64,000 nucleotides of DNA from Takifugu bimaculatus (lineage: Eukaryota > Chordata > Actinopteri > Tetraodontiformes > Tetraodontidae): positions 3,587,296 to 3,651,295 of the forward strand of contig CP034976.1 in NCBI GenBank assembly GCA_004026145.2. Direction: 5' to 3'. Position numbers and translations under genes: made by a program. Positions 38,171-50,300 of the stretch are shown here, in pieces. The notes under the pieces were generated by a model. It did no database searches. It saw only the letters and a program-made list of their open reading frames with translations, and was not told where the DNA came from. Numbering within the stretch: the first letter of the stretch is position 1; every line of letters starts with the position of its first letter.

Positions 38171-41041
38171 ATGCCTCTCCTGTAAATTATCGATGATTCA
38201 GCGGCCAGTGGATAATCCTGCATGAGCGCACATCTCATTAATTCCATGATTTGTTTGTTAATTTCCTGCAGCTGCCTTTTCCCACCTCTTTCCCCACGGG
38301 GTTACGGAGAGTACGGGGGCTGTTTAGCACCACAGCATGGACGGACACGGGCCCACCTGTCCAGAGGTGACCCACCGTCGCACTTGTTGATGAATGTCAG
38401 CCGATTCTAGTCAAAGGCAGACTTGGCAGAGGGGACGTGCAGATGTCTGGCTGTGACTGGTCTCCAGGTAACAGTAGTCTGGTCTGAATGCACCTATCTT
38501 CCGAAGATCCCCAGGATCAGCAGACATCAGTGAGTCAGTCATGTGACCGGCACCTGGGGATGCGATGTCATCACTCAATATCCGCACCTGATGATGAACT
38601 GGGAGTTTTTCTCCTCTGTCAATTATCAAACGGGCTCGCCTCTTTTTCGCTGACACAAGATCGATGCAAAAGAACAGCACATGCATTTCGCCATAAACCT
38701 GCTCTCGCTCTGATCAATATACCACATGAGGAGCAGAATTTCTGCATTACCTCCCCCTGAGAACTCTTTCTATCATGAAATCACACACACACTCATCCCG
38801 TTTGTGGACACGTGGCCCCGCCGCATAGACGCGACCCTCGCTCCCTCGACTGAAAATAGGGCCTGATGGAAAGGAGAGCAGGCGAAGAGAGCAAAAATCA
38901 ATAATCTATTCTATTTAATGGGCTGGAGTGTCGTGGTAATGAGACAGGCCTGGATGAGTTGAAGGGGCCAGTTGCCAAAATGTTTTCCAGGGCGTTGCAC
39001 GCCCAGATCAGCACTTCTACCTTTTCCTCGGCTCCTTCCCCGACGACAGAGATGAACACACATTTGCTGTTCTCCTACTCCGGGCTGCCTTTTCCCCATC
39101 CGTTTGTAAACTGTTGGTCATCGTTTGAAATTCGTCACACTGGCGAGCCGGCATTATCCTTCACTCGTGTCTTTGTAGCATCTGCCTTTGTTTACCTCCT
39201 CTGGATGACTGGTTTCCAATAACATGACACTGTTCTTCTTCTGACTCGTGTTGCCAAACTCATGCATAGGAAATGATTTGAAGGATATTGGACTTTGATG
39301 CCCGTCCCTCACCGCTCTCCCTCCCAGCCGCCCACGTTGCCGCATGGACTCCCAAACGAATCTCTGTGATTAAGGAAGGTCAGGTGCCAACCTGGGGTTC
39401 GGCCGTGGTGGTCCTCTGCCTCTGCAACATCGGCGGGCGGTGTCTGTGGCGTGCATGACGTCACATTTGGCCGTTTTAAACGATGGCAGCAGCATTGCCG
39501 TCTCTTCTGAATGCAGCTCGCAGCAGAGTGACGTGATGTGTGTTTAAAGCACTTCCTCCAGTCCACAGAGTTCCAAACTGCTGCGATGATTTGACCTTTA
39601 GTGGATATTTCTGTCTCTTCTCTGACTTTTCTTTTTCACCAATGCTGTAAATTATGGTGGAGAAGGGGAAAAAATACAGGAATCCGAGTTTTCTTGAATC
39701 AAATAAGAGAAATGAATCCAGGAGTAGCTTCTTCTGCTGCTATTTTGAGAGGTTCCAGAACTTCCTTGAGGAATAGGGCATTAAAAGTAAGATGTTGCCG
39801 GACTTCTATAGTCTTCCCAGGGCACAGACTGAAACGCAGACGCCCATGTTCGTTCATGCGGAACTCCAAAAGCAGAAAACTTTCTGTTGGTTTAAGGACG
39901 CTGCGAGAACTTGGCTTGAAGGAGCTCCATAAAGATTTTATAGACTCGGTGCGATGCAACAAATCCCCTGCTTTGAAATCATTCAGTCAAAAGTTCAAAT
40001 CACTAACAGAAAAGTAATTCTTGGACTTGAAGTGGAACAACACACCACCCAAGAGCTTTGAGCAGACAGGATGGAGGGTGGCGCAGCATGGAAAGACTAA
40101 AGCAAATCATTAAAACCCCTGAAATCTTCAAAAAACACCATCCTACAGCAACAAAGTAGAGTAAAAGTCCCCCTAAATATGTCAAACAATTCAACATAAT
40201 CAAATATGTAAGTGAACTCTACATATTTACAGTTGTGTGGTGGATACAGCTGCATGATTAACTGCCCACTTGCTCGTAAACTAGCAGAATTGATGCAATA
40301 GTAAATAGTGGACAGTCAGTAAGTCAATAGTTTAATCAGATGATGTTTATGGAGCTGGATTCCCATAAATCAATCAACCAAGCCCTAAAAATGATTTCTG
40401 AACTAATTACTTTAGTAATTCAGCCAATAAGGGAAGGAGGTAATTTGTTAGCAATAATGATAATAATAGTAATAAAATGTGTTATAACTCAATGCTGGCT
40501 GCTGTTTGCTGGGGAAGACACAGCAGAGTCGTCTGTGATGTCACAGGACGTCCTGCAGTGGCCATAATTCCAAATGTCAAACGTTTCTCTGCAGCGAAAA
40601 AAGTTACTCATCGGGGATTTTTGTGGGGGAGGAAAATCTGACACAGATGGAGAATTCATCTTATAAGATCTACGGTAACAGTAGAATTATGTCGGTCTTA
40701 AAAATGGCTTCATGTACTGTATGTAAGTATCAGACACATGGAGTTTATACTACTGCAAATATTGACGCGTTTGTGTGGATATGCTGGTGAGAAACACACC
40801 AACGCACCATTACAGCTCCTCTGCTCTGCTGCTCAGCTTGCTAGGTTGGGGGAGACGGCGTTTGATGAGAATGTGCGCTGACTGGCAGCTTCTATTTCTT
40901 TGGAATTCTCACATTTGCCATCTCGGAGGTCTCTGGACTCTCGTCTCGTCTGTGGAGGTTTCAGAGCGAGGAGGTCCGGCAGCTCCGAGCCTGTCTTCGC
41001 TCCATGGCACATTTCTTTCATTCAGGAAGCAAAGGCAAATG

Positions 41042-41043
<2 letters not shown>
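38171..41043. other. Unique non-coding sequence
   Basis: No gene was recognised. The longest frame (39601-40017, GTG start; first ATG 39712) overlaps an 87-codon frame on the other strand and lacks domains. A perfect CRE palindrome lies at 39456-39463. Confidence 0.4.
39456..39463. promoter_or_regulatory. CRE-like palindrome TGACGTCA
   Basis: A perfect 8-bp CREB/ATF site, with a half-site TGACG at 39529-39533. A single motif is only suggestive. Confidence 0.3.

Positions 41044-41088
<45 letters not shown>
41044..41088 (+). repeat. (CA)n microsatellite
   Basis: About 22 CA units. Confidence 0.97.
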
Positions 41089-41090
<2 letters not shown>

Positions 41091-41234
41091 TCTCTCCTTA
41101 CCAATCTGATTTTAACAGAATGTCTATAACCGTCTGTCCAGGCCTGCTGCATCAAATGTTTGATGTCCTCTGTAAAAGGTTGTGAAAGCGTTTCATCTGT
41201 CAAACTATTTCCAGTCACTTGATGGACCTCTGCT

Positions 41235-41336
41235 GAGGAGAGGAGAGGAGAGGAGAGGAGAGGAGAGGAGAGGAGAGGAGAGGAGAGGAGAGGAGAGGAG
41301 AGGAGAGGAGAGGAGAGGAGAGGAGAGGAGAGGAGA
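41235..41336 (+). repeat. (GAGGA)n pentanucleotide array
   Basis: About 20 perfect units over 102 bp with all purines on the plus strand. Such mirror-symmetric homopurine tracts can adopt triplex (H-DNA) structure (established property). Confidence 0.97.
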
Positions 41337-43667
41337 AAGATAGTCTTCCTTTTTCCTCTTTTATTCATATTTCTGGAGCCAGTGTCACATTTTAAAACAA
41401 CAATTCTCATTGCCTATTTATTGTTCACCTATTGTGTGTTTTCCATTATTACTACTGAGCATGATCCTCTGTTTTAACCTGTTTCATGCTAAAGACTTTC
41501 TCCTGCAACACATTTTCAACTAATTTCCAAAATCCAACAGCCCCTCTGTGCTTATCCATGCAGCAATTATTACACTATGACTTACATTCCCCTCTGAACT
41601 AAAAGGAAAAGTACATTGAGTTTATATATAAGCACTTTTGCTCCATTACTCCACTGACACTTCAATCTATTGTGATGTACATTGTGAGCCTGTTCCCATT
41701 TTCAGAGTCAGTCAGTTGGTATTAGACTGAAGCTCCATCCAAAGCACAGCCTGTAATAGGATATTAGCACCAATGATCCAGCGTTCCCTGTTTTACATTT
41801 CCAGTGGGGTTGACTTGGAGAATGGCTACGAGGGCAGAGGGCAGAGCAGGTGCAGACGCCTCCAGCTGTGTGGAAGCCTGGCGTGGCCAACGGCTGAGCG
41901 CTGCCTGGCAGGCTGCAGAGGAAATCAGTGCATTTCATCAGAAAGACGGCAGCGGCTGAATGGCCTGTGATAAACGCTGTTATTGAATCTTCGGTGATTT
42001 TCACCAGGCTTGTGGCTACGGCACGGGCTGATTGCAATGCATTCACTATTTACATCTCATTTCCGACCCTTTATTTCCAACAAGAAGTCCGATTTTGAAA
42101 GGAAGACAATGTTTTTCTCAGGCTTCATTTGCACGCCAAGCACTGCCGATGGAGCCACAATCTGTGGCTGCGAGAGAGGAGGATCCCAATCTGGTTTTGA
42201 AGGGGATCTCTTCCATCTACCCTGGAATTGCCCTGGCGAACATCCGCAAGGCGATGGCGTACAAGCTCTGACCAAGCTGTATTCTCATTGGCCAGATCTT
42301 CCTGCGGGACTTTACGCTGATGACGTCCAGCGCTGCTGAGAGGGAAACTCCAGACAAAAAAAAGGGGGCATCAGAGCACATTTGCCACCATCAGCCCATT
42401 ATGGGAGCAGTCAGGGCCACCGTGCACACGTGAGAACTTAATTTAATTAAAACAGCCAGTCGTAAGAGCTCCGTTTTCTGGCCATATGGTCGGGACCTGC
42501 CCTGTCCATGTTCTTGTGTCCAGCTGAGAGGAAATCCTTGTACACACCCACAACAAGCTGGTGGAATTAGCTGTCCCACCTGGCCTGGAAACGCACCCTG
42601 CTCTCCCACAGTGGAGCTGAAGGACGCTGACAGCATATTTGACCTCAAGCTGCTGATGCACCCGTAAACAAAGGGATATCAAGTAAAGATTCATTTCATA
42701 CATATATTTAGATGATGTTTTAGCAAATGGCACCAGTAGTGTTCCATTAAGCATGAGAATATATGATATAATGTATTTTATTGGGTCATATCTTACCCAA
42801 ATATTTAGTTTTAAAGCATTTATCGACCGCTCCCTCTCCCCGCTTCAAAATGCGAAATTAAAAGTTGCATGTTTCTGCTTCTTCCTGAAGTTTAATTTGT
42901 TCCCAGCATCTGTGATGGAGCATCTGCTGCTTACCGAGGACACAATTAGCGATCCATCAATCAGCTCTCTGTCTTGTAGCTAACTCAGATCATCTCCTGC
43001 CAGAAAGCTTGGGCAATAACAAGACGCTGTTGGCTCCGTCCTCGGCCAAGCTGTGCTTTGGCATCGCGGGGAAGACTCCGTCAGTCCATTTAATATTAAA
43101 AAATCATATTAATGATTTATGCCTCACATTATCAGGACACACAACTCAAAATGTGCTTTTTAAAATCCATTACCCTCTCGCAGGATATTATGATGCATTG
43201 TCACATTTTACCTCTCAAATAAGTGCAGACAGAGAGAGAAACATTTGAACCATTGTGCGCGTGCCATTAAAGCCCGGTACCGGTCCCAAACACTGGCAGA
43301 GGGGCAGGGATAATATTGCTATACTGTCAATTTACTGGGCTTATTTCTATTGAATTGATTGATTCTATTGAAACTCTAGACTTTGAATTTAAGGTGGAAT
43401 TTAAGGTGGAGTTGTATATAAGCAGCTTCTTTGAAGGTTCACTACACTTCTTGTTTAATAGCATCCAGCGCTTTTATTGGCCTCGGGCTGGTTTCTACCC
43501 ACAGTATTGATGTAATCAACAGAACATGTCTACAACTCAAATAAACACTGGGTCATAAGGAGAAGATTCCAGCTGTAAAACTGTTGTTTTTAGCCCAAAA
43601 TGATAAATCCCCATGACGCTAGCAGAGCAATAACAACAATAGAAAACATCCCTATTGGACGACTGGA
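41337..43667. other. Unique sequence with one exon-like frame
   Basis: No established gene. It contains the candidate exon at 42122-42271. The stretch 42750-43250 is complex, single-copy and rich in TAAT words, resembling a conserved non-coding element. Confidence 0.4.
42122..42271 (+). other. Candidate 3'-terminal coding exon (49 codons)
   Basis: A good acceptor (AATGTTTTTCTCAG ending at 42121) is followed in phase 0 by 49 open codons and TGA at 42269-42271. Codon choice in the second half is strikingly vertebrate-like (GAG, AAG, CTG, ATC, TAC, AAC and CGC preferred). An internal ATG at 42149 gives a 40-residue peptide ending IRKAMAYKL. I do not recognise the family and cannot place an upstream exon. 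A second frame is also open here, which weakens the case. It may be a real last exon, an old pseudogene fragment or chance. Confidence 0.25.
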
Positions 43668-43725
43668 ACACATCAATCAATCTTTATTATATAGCGTCTT
43701 ATACAATCAAAATTGTTTCATGACC
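43668..43725 (-). mobile_element. LINE 3'-tail fragment, copy 2
   Basis: The plus strand reads CATCAATCAATCTTTATTAT, then ATAGCGTCTTATACAATC and AAAATTGTTTCA. This corresponds to the first about 55 bp of the copy at 63284. Read on the minus strand it ends in AATAAAGATTGATTGATG, the usual LINE poly(A)-signal and GATT tail. It is heavily 5'-truncated. Confidence 0.6.
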
Positions 43726-46700
43726 TGCTTGTTGCAACTAAGGTGGCCATATTTGTTCACGGTAATGTTTTTTGTCTCATCTCGTCTCGTCTTCTTAACC
43801 ACATAAACCCATGGGGGGCCGTGGGGAGCACACACAATGGACGACGGCAGGGTCCACCTAGACTGACTTTTTTTGTGTGTTTGTTTTATCTCTCATTCAA
43901 CTGCCGCAGACGCACAAGAAACCACCGTGCATCAGGACATTTCTGCTTTTCTTGCTAACGTTGCTCTGGGGAGGGAATGATGGATTTGTTATGACTGGGT
44001 ATTACACATCATCGCTTTTAAATAAGAATGTCCCCCGCCGCCACTCTCCCTTCTTGGACAATCTGCAGCATGACGAAGTGCAATTACGTGCCGCATAATA
44101 GTCGGCTCAAACCCCAACCCTGTAGTGAGATATGAAGGACAGAGCAAAGCCCCGCGGGACGCGTTCTGACCGTGGAGGATTGGGAAGGAGAGGGTGTGTG
44201 ACACATTGACTAAAAAAGCCAGCAACAATAGGCTAATCGTGGAAGGCCATGCCGCCGCCTGGCAGCCCCAAAAGAGGTTCATCCTGGAATTCCGACTGGC
44301 GTCGCATCGGCTCCAGGCCACCAGCAAGCCGTCGTGTGTGATGGGAAATGAGGAGAAATAAAACCTTTGATAGCGGGGAAAACCCAAAAAGTGATGACGG
44401 TTCTCTTCTATTAGCTTCTGTCCTTGTGCTTTTGCAGTTTCTGTTGTTATTATTATTATTTGGCTAGTCGTTCCCAGCGCCATATGCTTGGAATTTCGCC
44501 TGCGCCTCAGAGGAGAGCATTTGATTTAGTCTATTTCTTGCTGAATGTCTGATGTAAAATCTGTTAGCACTAAGGGAAGAAATGAAATCAGCATTTTATT
44601 TGATGTCCTGGGTAAGAAAGCGAAACACAACCCTCCAATCCTTTCAAATGCTAAAATTAGCTATGATGCCCAGTTTCTTCTTCTTCTTCCCTTTTTTCCA
44701 TTCAGTTTTCTCTCTCCTGTCTTCCAAACCATTGCAAATGATTTCCATCATTTCTATTTAAGTGACATTTACAAATGAGGGGAACATCAGGAAGGCAGTG
44801 GATCTGGAATTGGAAAAGGCATTGAACTGAAGATAATGCCACAGGCGCCATAATATCAAATCCAAAGGATTTGAAATGTCATATGATGTGAAAGTGTTGC
44901 CCTGCTGGATTTTATGCTCCTTATCAATGCAGCATTTGGTTTAGTGATCCTCCATTTACGCTGATGAGGTGAGAACTGACTCTCTTTTGTTCCCCTGCTA
45001 ATGTTTTTGACGTGAATCCAAGTAAAAGGTCAAAATTAGAATAAATAAGGATTTTCTTAAAAAGGGCAGACTTGTGCAGGGGTTCATTTAAGAGCTAATA
45101 GAACAATTTGGAGTGCACGTTGAACGCTCCTGACTGCATGTTTCCGTGATTATTTCTGTGTCTGTGGGCTAGAAACAATGAAAATCTATCTGGCGTGCTG
45201 GGAAGACACGATGGTTTTATTTCACCTCCTCGCGGCGTGCTGCTTTGATCTGCATGCAGCTCACACGCGAGATGTTCTCCATAACGGCTTCAGGATGCGC
45301 AACCTTTCTCCAGCGACATTCATTCTGAAACAACATTTTCCTTTTCAATCGTTATTTCTCAATCACCCCATTTTGATGACACTAGCTGTGTTCTTTCTTT
45401 CTTTCTTTTTTTGGTGGGAGGCAATTTTTTTTCAATCTGTCGGGAGCTGGAAAGGGAGTTCATTCGGAACGGAAACAGACGACCTCGGTCATTGCGCTCA
45501 GTCAATTACGCTGTCTTTAATGAGATCAAACTGATGGAGGCCATCAAGAGGAACGCGAAGCCTTATCTGTGACAGATTAATGGAGCCGGTTTGATCATTT
45601 GGGCTGTTTCAAAGTGAAGTTCACCCTCTTTTCTTCAGCGGCCGTGAGGTCAGTCTCAAGAGCCACAATATCATTCAGCTCGGGGATAATTATCCACGTT
45701 CTCGCACCGCGCACGCCTGTAAATATTGTATGGATGCATGCTCTGTGGTATTAAAGCCTCGACCCCCACAGCCTCTGGGTTGTGATATAGGATGAGGAGA
45801 AAATCTCCCCCCGCTCATGTCTTCTTCACCTCCCCGCTGAACCCGAGCCCCCTGCTCGTGGCGCGTTTGATTTGGAAGCCCATTCACGGTCCAGTAAGTC
45901 CCATTTTCTCATGGATGAGATTATTGACGGCGGCCTCCGTTTGTTCTAATCCACCTCGTTGCCATTCAGGAGCCAGCGCCGATCCCATAATCATATTCCT
46001 CCCTGCCAGTCAGGTCCGGCTGAAAGATTACTATCTAAAACAGAGCGAATCCAAAGGTTATAGCACTGTAACAGCAGTGTAATAGACGATTACAATAACT
46101 TTTTTTTGGGGGGGAGGGGTTACCATGAAGAGAATCCTGTCTCCTAGGATAAGAAATATCCGGAGTACGACCTTCCCTCCTTTTAGAGTCACGTGTCTTG
46201 GAGGGACTCCACGTCTGCCGCGCCAGATGTGCGGCTCACGCAGCTGGAGGAGCCGCCGCTCTGCGATAAGACGCGAGGTGAAGGCGGCTCATGTTTGTGT
46301 CATGGCAGTGATGTACTTATGTGTGACCCAGAGGCAAATGAGCAGATGCTTCATTACCCTCTCTCTGCGGCGGCAGGATTACAACGGCACGTGGAAATAA
46401 AGGCTTGTGGATGCAATGAGGGAGAGGACACGGATCTTTAAAAGATACGTCCATTTACATATGTAGAGAGGATACATCCCCGAATAAACACGCACGGAAA
46501 GATGCCCTGAAACGCTGTTTACCGCGGTGGCTTTATGTGGAACACAGACGCAATATATTAATGTCTTTGATGGAGGAGATAACCGATGGTATCTTATCCG
46601 AAAAATGCCACGTGTGAGCGTTCAGAGCGGGAAAAGTGAAGTTACGCGTGGATAAAATCGCCGGGACGTTTCCAGCTGCAGCAGATCTGGATCAGACCTG

Positions 46701-47052
46701 CATCCCAGTCGGTACACCTGGTCCTACTGGTGGAAAGGAGCCGCGCTAACGCTTTGATACATGTTTACTTACATGTTTTAAGTAGGAAATTCCATTTATC
46801 TTCCAATGATACGAGTCGACATTATACCCATTTAAGATTCAAACAATCTTGATAATCATGACAATTAAAGTCTGGATCGTGAAATAATTGACAAAGTCCA
46901 AATTAACATTAATGAACTGTCATTGACTTGTTTATGCAATTTATTAATGTTCAACAAACACACAAGGAACAGGATAACAAACAAGCACATCGCTGACAAC
47001 AGAGATATAAAAGGAATAAGTTTACATTCAAAGTATGCCCCTTTCTCCACAG

Positions 47053-47056
<4 letters not shown>
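43726..47056. other. Unique sequence with exon-like and CNE-like patches
   Basis: No established gene. The longest ATG-started frame of the window (164 codons, minus, 43989-44483) lies here without recognised homology. About 44500-45020 is complex and single-copy, as in conserved elements. The CpG-rich exon-like patch at 46187-46277 is listed separately. Confidence 0.35.
46187..46277 (+). other. Candidate CpG-rich internal exon
   Basis: A pyrimidine tract CCTTCCCTCCTTTTAG ending at 46186 precedes a 91-bp segment. A donor-like GAG|GTGAAG follows at 46278. The segment has about a dozen CpGs and an E-box CACGTG at 46190-46195. Two of the three frames stay open through it, one continuing to 46441. 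No homology was recognised. A CpG-rich regulatory patch with chance splice consensus is the alternative. Confidence 0.2.
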
Positions 47057-47123
<67 letters not shown>

Positions 47124-47325
47124 CCTGCATTCTACCAGCAAAGTGAGGACATTCTGGCTGGTCCAAAAGGGCTGTTTGTGGGCTAAAATGTGGTTTCAAG
47201 GTTGAGGTTAGACCTGGGTTTAGGGTAGGGTTAGGGTTAGGGGTTAGTTGGGATGGTTATGGTTAGAGGCTGGGTTGCATTATGTCTGTGAAAGTCCCCA
47301 CATAGATGGAAGTACAAGGGCGAGT
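47057..47325 (-). repeat. (GT)n plus telomere-like dispersed repeat, copy 2
   Basis: A pure GT array of about 32 units (47057-47121) is followed by 'AAGTGAGGACATTCTGG', then TTAGGGTTAGGGTTAGG-type units (about 47219-47250), then 'GTCCCCACATAGATGGAAGT'. Read on the minus strand the order is identical to copy 1 at 11660-11935. Homology between the copies extends outside the telomere-like units. Confidence 0.75.
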
Positions 47326-50300
47326 GTGTTTTTTGGGGGGCGGCTTTTATGATTCTCTGTTTACATCTCGTGTCAAGTAAAGATACAGATGTAAAGTGGT
47401 GAAGCAGAATTTCTTTTACGTTCTGTTAAAGTGCAGCAGGACGGCGACGCTGAGATACACCACAGATGAATAATAATGAAAGTAGAGGCAATCCTTTAGA
47501 GGCCCACTGAAAGGACGCCGGCACCAGCTTCCTCCCACATTGGCACGCAAGAACTGTTGCAGGTGAGGGGCTCTTCTGTCGATAACCCGGGAGCACGTGG
47601 AGAAAGAGCCTTTTCATTTCAGTCGAGCCTACGATAATCCCATTGAGCGTTTGCCCCCTGAACCCAAAGTCCAGGAAGAACTGAGTCTCAAAGGAGGCCT
47701 CCAGAGAATGGCGAGGGTAGACCACCAAAACAGAAGCACTTTCAACTGGAGAAAGCGAAAACAGGCACCTAAAGGGCATTTTTATTGGAAGGTGAGGAGG
47801 CTGTGATGAATGGTGGAGAAGAGAGACGCTCGCACAAATGCAGTAGCCAGATTTTCATGCTCCATGTCAGCCTAATCCTGTTTTTTTGTGACTATTATAT
47901 AAATGTTTGTTTGTTTTTGTTTATTCTTTTGCTAACAAAGCTGGGAAAATGGGATTACAGCCGCGCTCAGATTCAGGGACGGCAAATTCGGCAAACAGCT
48001 TTGTAAAAACAGAAAAATGTAAAAAATAACAACAACAAAAAACAGCTCACTTTACTGAACAGGTTATAAACGTCCACATTTAGTTTATAGTGAATTTCAA
48101 ACATAAACAACTATTTTTCTTTGCTTTATTCTGTCATGAGGATTAAAAAACTGCAGTAGTGCACAAAGTTGGACCATAGATGCATATTTTAGTCTTTAAT
48201 GGCAACTTTATTTCACGTTATCAAGAATAATTCAACTCTGGTCCAGTAAATCCATCGAGACAATGTGAGCATTTAACATTAACCTGAAATATGAGTAACC
48301 AAACATCCTTTGGAGTGATTTCCCCTCTAAAAACCCATGAAGAGGACATTTCTGCCATGGACACATATCTTGTAGAGCTCCTGCAATCACAGAATAGCTT
48401 TAGAGTTTATTTTGTTTCGGGGAATTTGAGGCCGGTGGGTTGTTGCTGTTTTATTGTTTTGGATATTTAAGGAACATCCTTGCAGCTTCTCCATCCAGTA
48501 ATAGCGCTGCTGTTTTGCATGCCGGCCCATACGTGGCCATAGCAACCATGGAAATAGTCTATTAAAGCATATTAGAGCTGTTTTGGCCTGCGTGGCCTCG
48601 GTGGCCCATTTGTGGGTGAAGCACTCTTCATTTGAATTGGCATGAGAATGAGTTATGAGTGGCTCTTTAGGCTAAACATCAACCTTTTCATTATCATTTA
48701 CACTTGCTGCGGCGCTGAAGAGATGGCCTTGGAAACCACGGCGACGCACTAGTGCAGAAATTGGAAATCAGAAAATATGGCTGATTCCACCAGGTTTGCT
48801 CCCATTGTACAGAAGGAAGTGCAAATTCAATTACTTATTCGTGCATGTATCTCGCCCGAAGGTCAGGCAGCACAATCTAAATGGTAATGGCGAGACTATT
48901 TATTTATTTACTTGATTATTTTTGCCTCAGATTCAGACAGTCACGGTGGATATGAAGCTCGCCAATAAATCTCAATTATTTAATCACTGTGTACCAATAA
49001 TAACAGTAAATAACAAGTGATGGGGGAGATCAATTACATTTTGTGGTCATTTTGTCTTTTGCCATGAAATCATTTCAGCACATTTCTTTGGATCACTGAA
49101 CATTTTTGACTGTTTAGGGGGGGAAGAGGGCACGGAAACACAAAAGGGACGATCGCCTGGAGAGCGTGTCCCCTGCTTCACCTGCCGGGTCGAGTACGCT
49201 CGCAATCTGTTTTGATTTCAGGCCCAGTTCCAGTGTTCCCCGTACGAGATTGTCTATGAAGGGGAAAGAAAATTTCGACGCCCCGCTCTGCAATCTTCAC
49301 TGGGCCGAAGTAAATTGCTTTCGTTTTGGGTAGGCTCCCCTTTGTTATAATGTGACAAGGCTACTGATTAGACCAGAAAGAGATCAATAACCCGTCAAGC
49401 TTGTGGCACAAAAGCAGAACAAGGAAATTAAGGGAGAGACTTTCTCCACCCTGTCAGTGTCTGGCATTCACTCCCAGTCCGGGATCTGAAAGTCGATGCC
49501 CGTATCTGGCACCCGGGGGTTTAAAGTCATGACCCAGGAGGATTTTTATGACAAGATTGTTTATTGTTAATATTCTTTTATTGTTTATTGTCCTTTACCG
49601 TGAATATATTGAATTCAAATGGGGTTTTCTTTGTAACAGTAGCAAAATATTGCGATCAATCCAAAGTTGTGCTGCACTTTATAAATAAAGGTCCATTAGA
49701 ATCAAGATCTATTCAAGATCCTCACGGTCAGTGTAACATGCCAAGTTGAGATTTCTGATGTTGTTTTCCTGAATTTATTACAGTGTGAGTCAAGCTGAGA
49801 GCCTGGAAAGGTCGGCCTGGAAAGCTCTCGGTGTGTTCCCAACATCAGGAACCATCTCTCTCCCGCATGGATCTGGAAATCTCTTTATTTTCATGTCCAA
49901 ACCAGTGAAGACCAACACGAGGGACACTGCAAACCACCTTTTATGTGAGTTCCACACGCGTTGTGGCGCCTGCTCCTGACACTGCGGTTCATCTGTCCTT
50001 TCAGGCGCGTCGCTATTGGTCAGTGTTGCGTCCGGTTGTGAAGGAAGCCGTCCAGGAAACCGGATCATCCATCTAACTTCTCCCCGCTGAAGGGCTTGAT
50101 GCGCAGTGACAGTTGACCGGATCGGACAGGTGCCCTCTTCGTGTCCTCAGCGCCGATGTTCAAACGTCATAAAGAAAAACAGGCTGTTGTCTCGCCATAA
50201 TTGATACATAGAAGGAAGGCTGAAGAATGAGAAGAACAGCTGAGCCACATTTGCACCCCCTGCCCCTCCTTGAAGGAAAATGAAGCAGCAGGTGGTTGTT

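Noticed and set aside
38588..38660. C/D-box snoRNA-like TGATGA...CTGA spacing
   Set aside because: No terminal stem flanks the boxes and no internal C'/D' boxes were seen.
39601..40017. 138-codon frame
   Set aside because: It begins at GTG, is opposed by an 87-codon frame on the other strand, and has no domain or splice context.
42300..42339. 'YADD' string resembling a reverse-transcriptase catalytic motif
   Set aside because: It lies in a frame with no neighbouring RT blocks and overlaps the better candidate exon frame; taken as chance.
43270..43300. GGTACCGGTCCC block resembling the hAT subterminal motif
   Set aside because: No terminal CAGCGGTT repeat and no partner end nearby.
45792..45900. 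Frame ending at a GTAAGT donor (45895)
   Set aside because: The preceding bases fit the donor poorly and no acceptor-bounded exon could be drawn.
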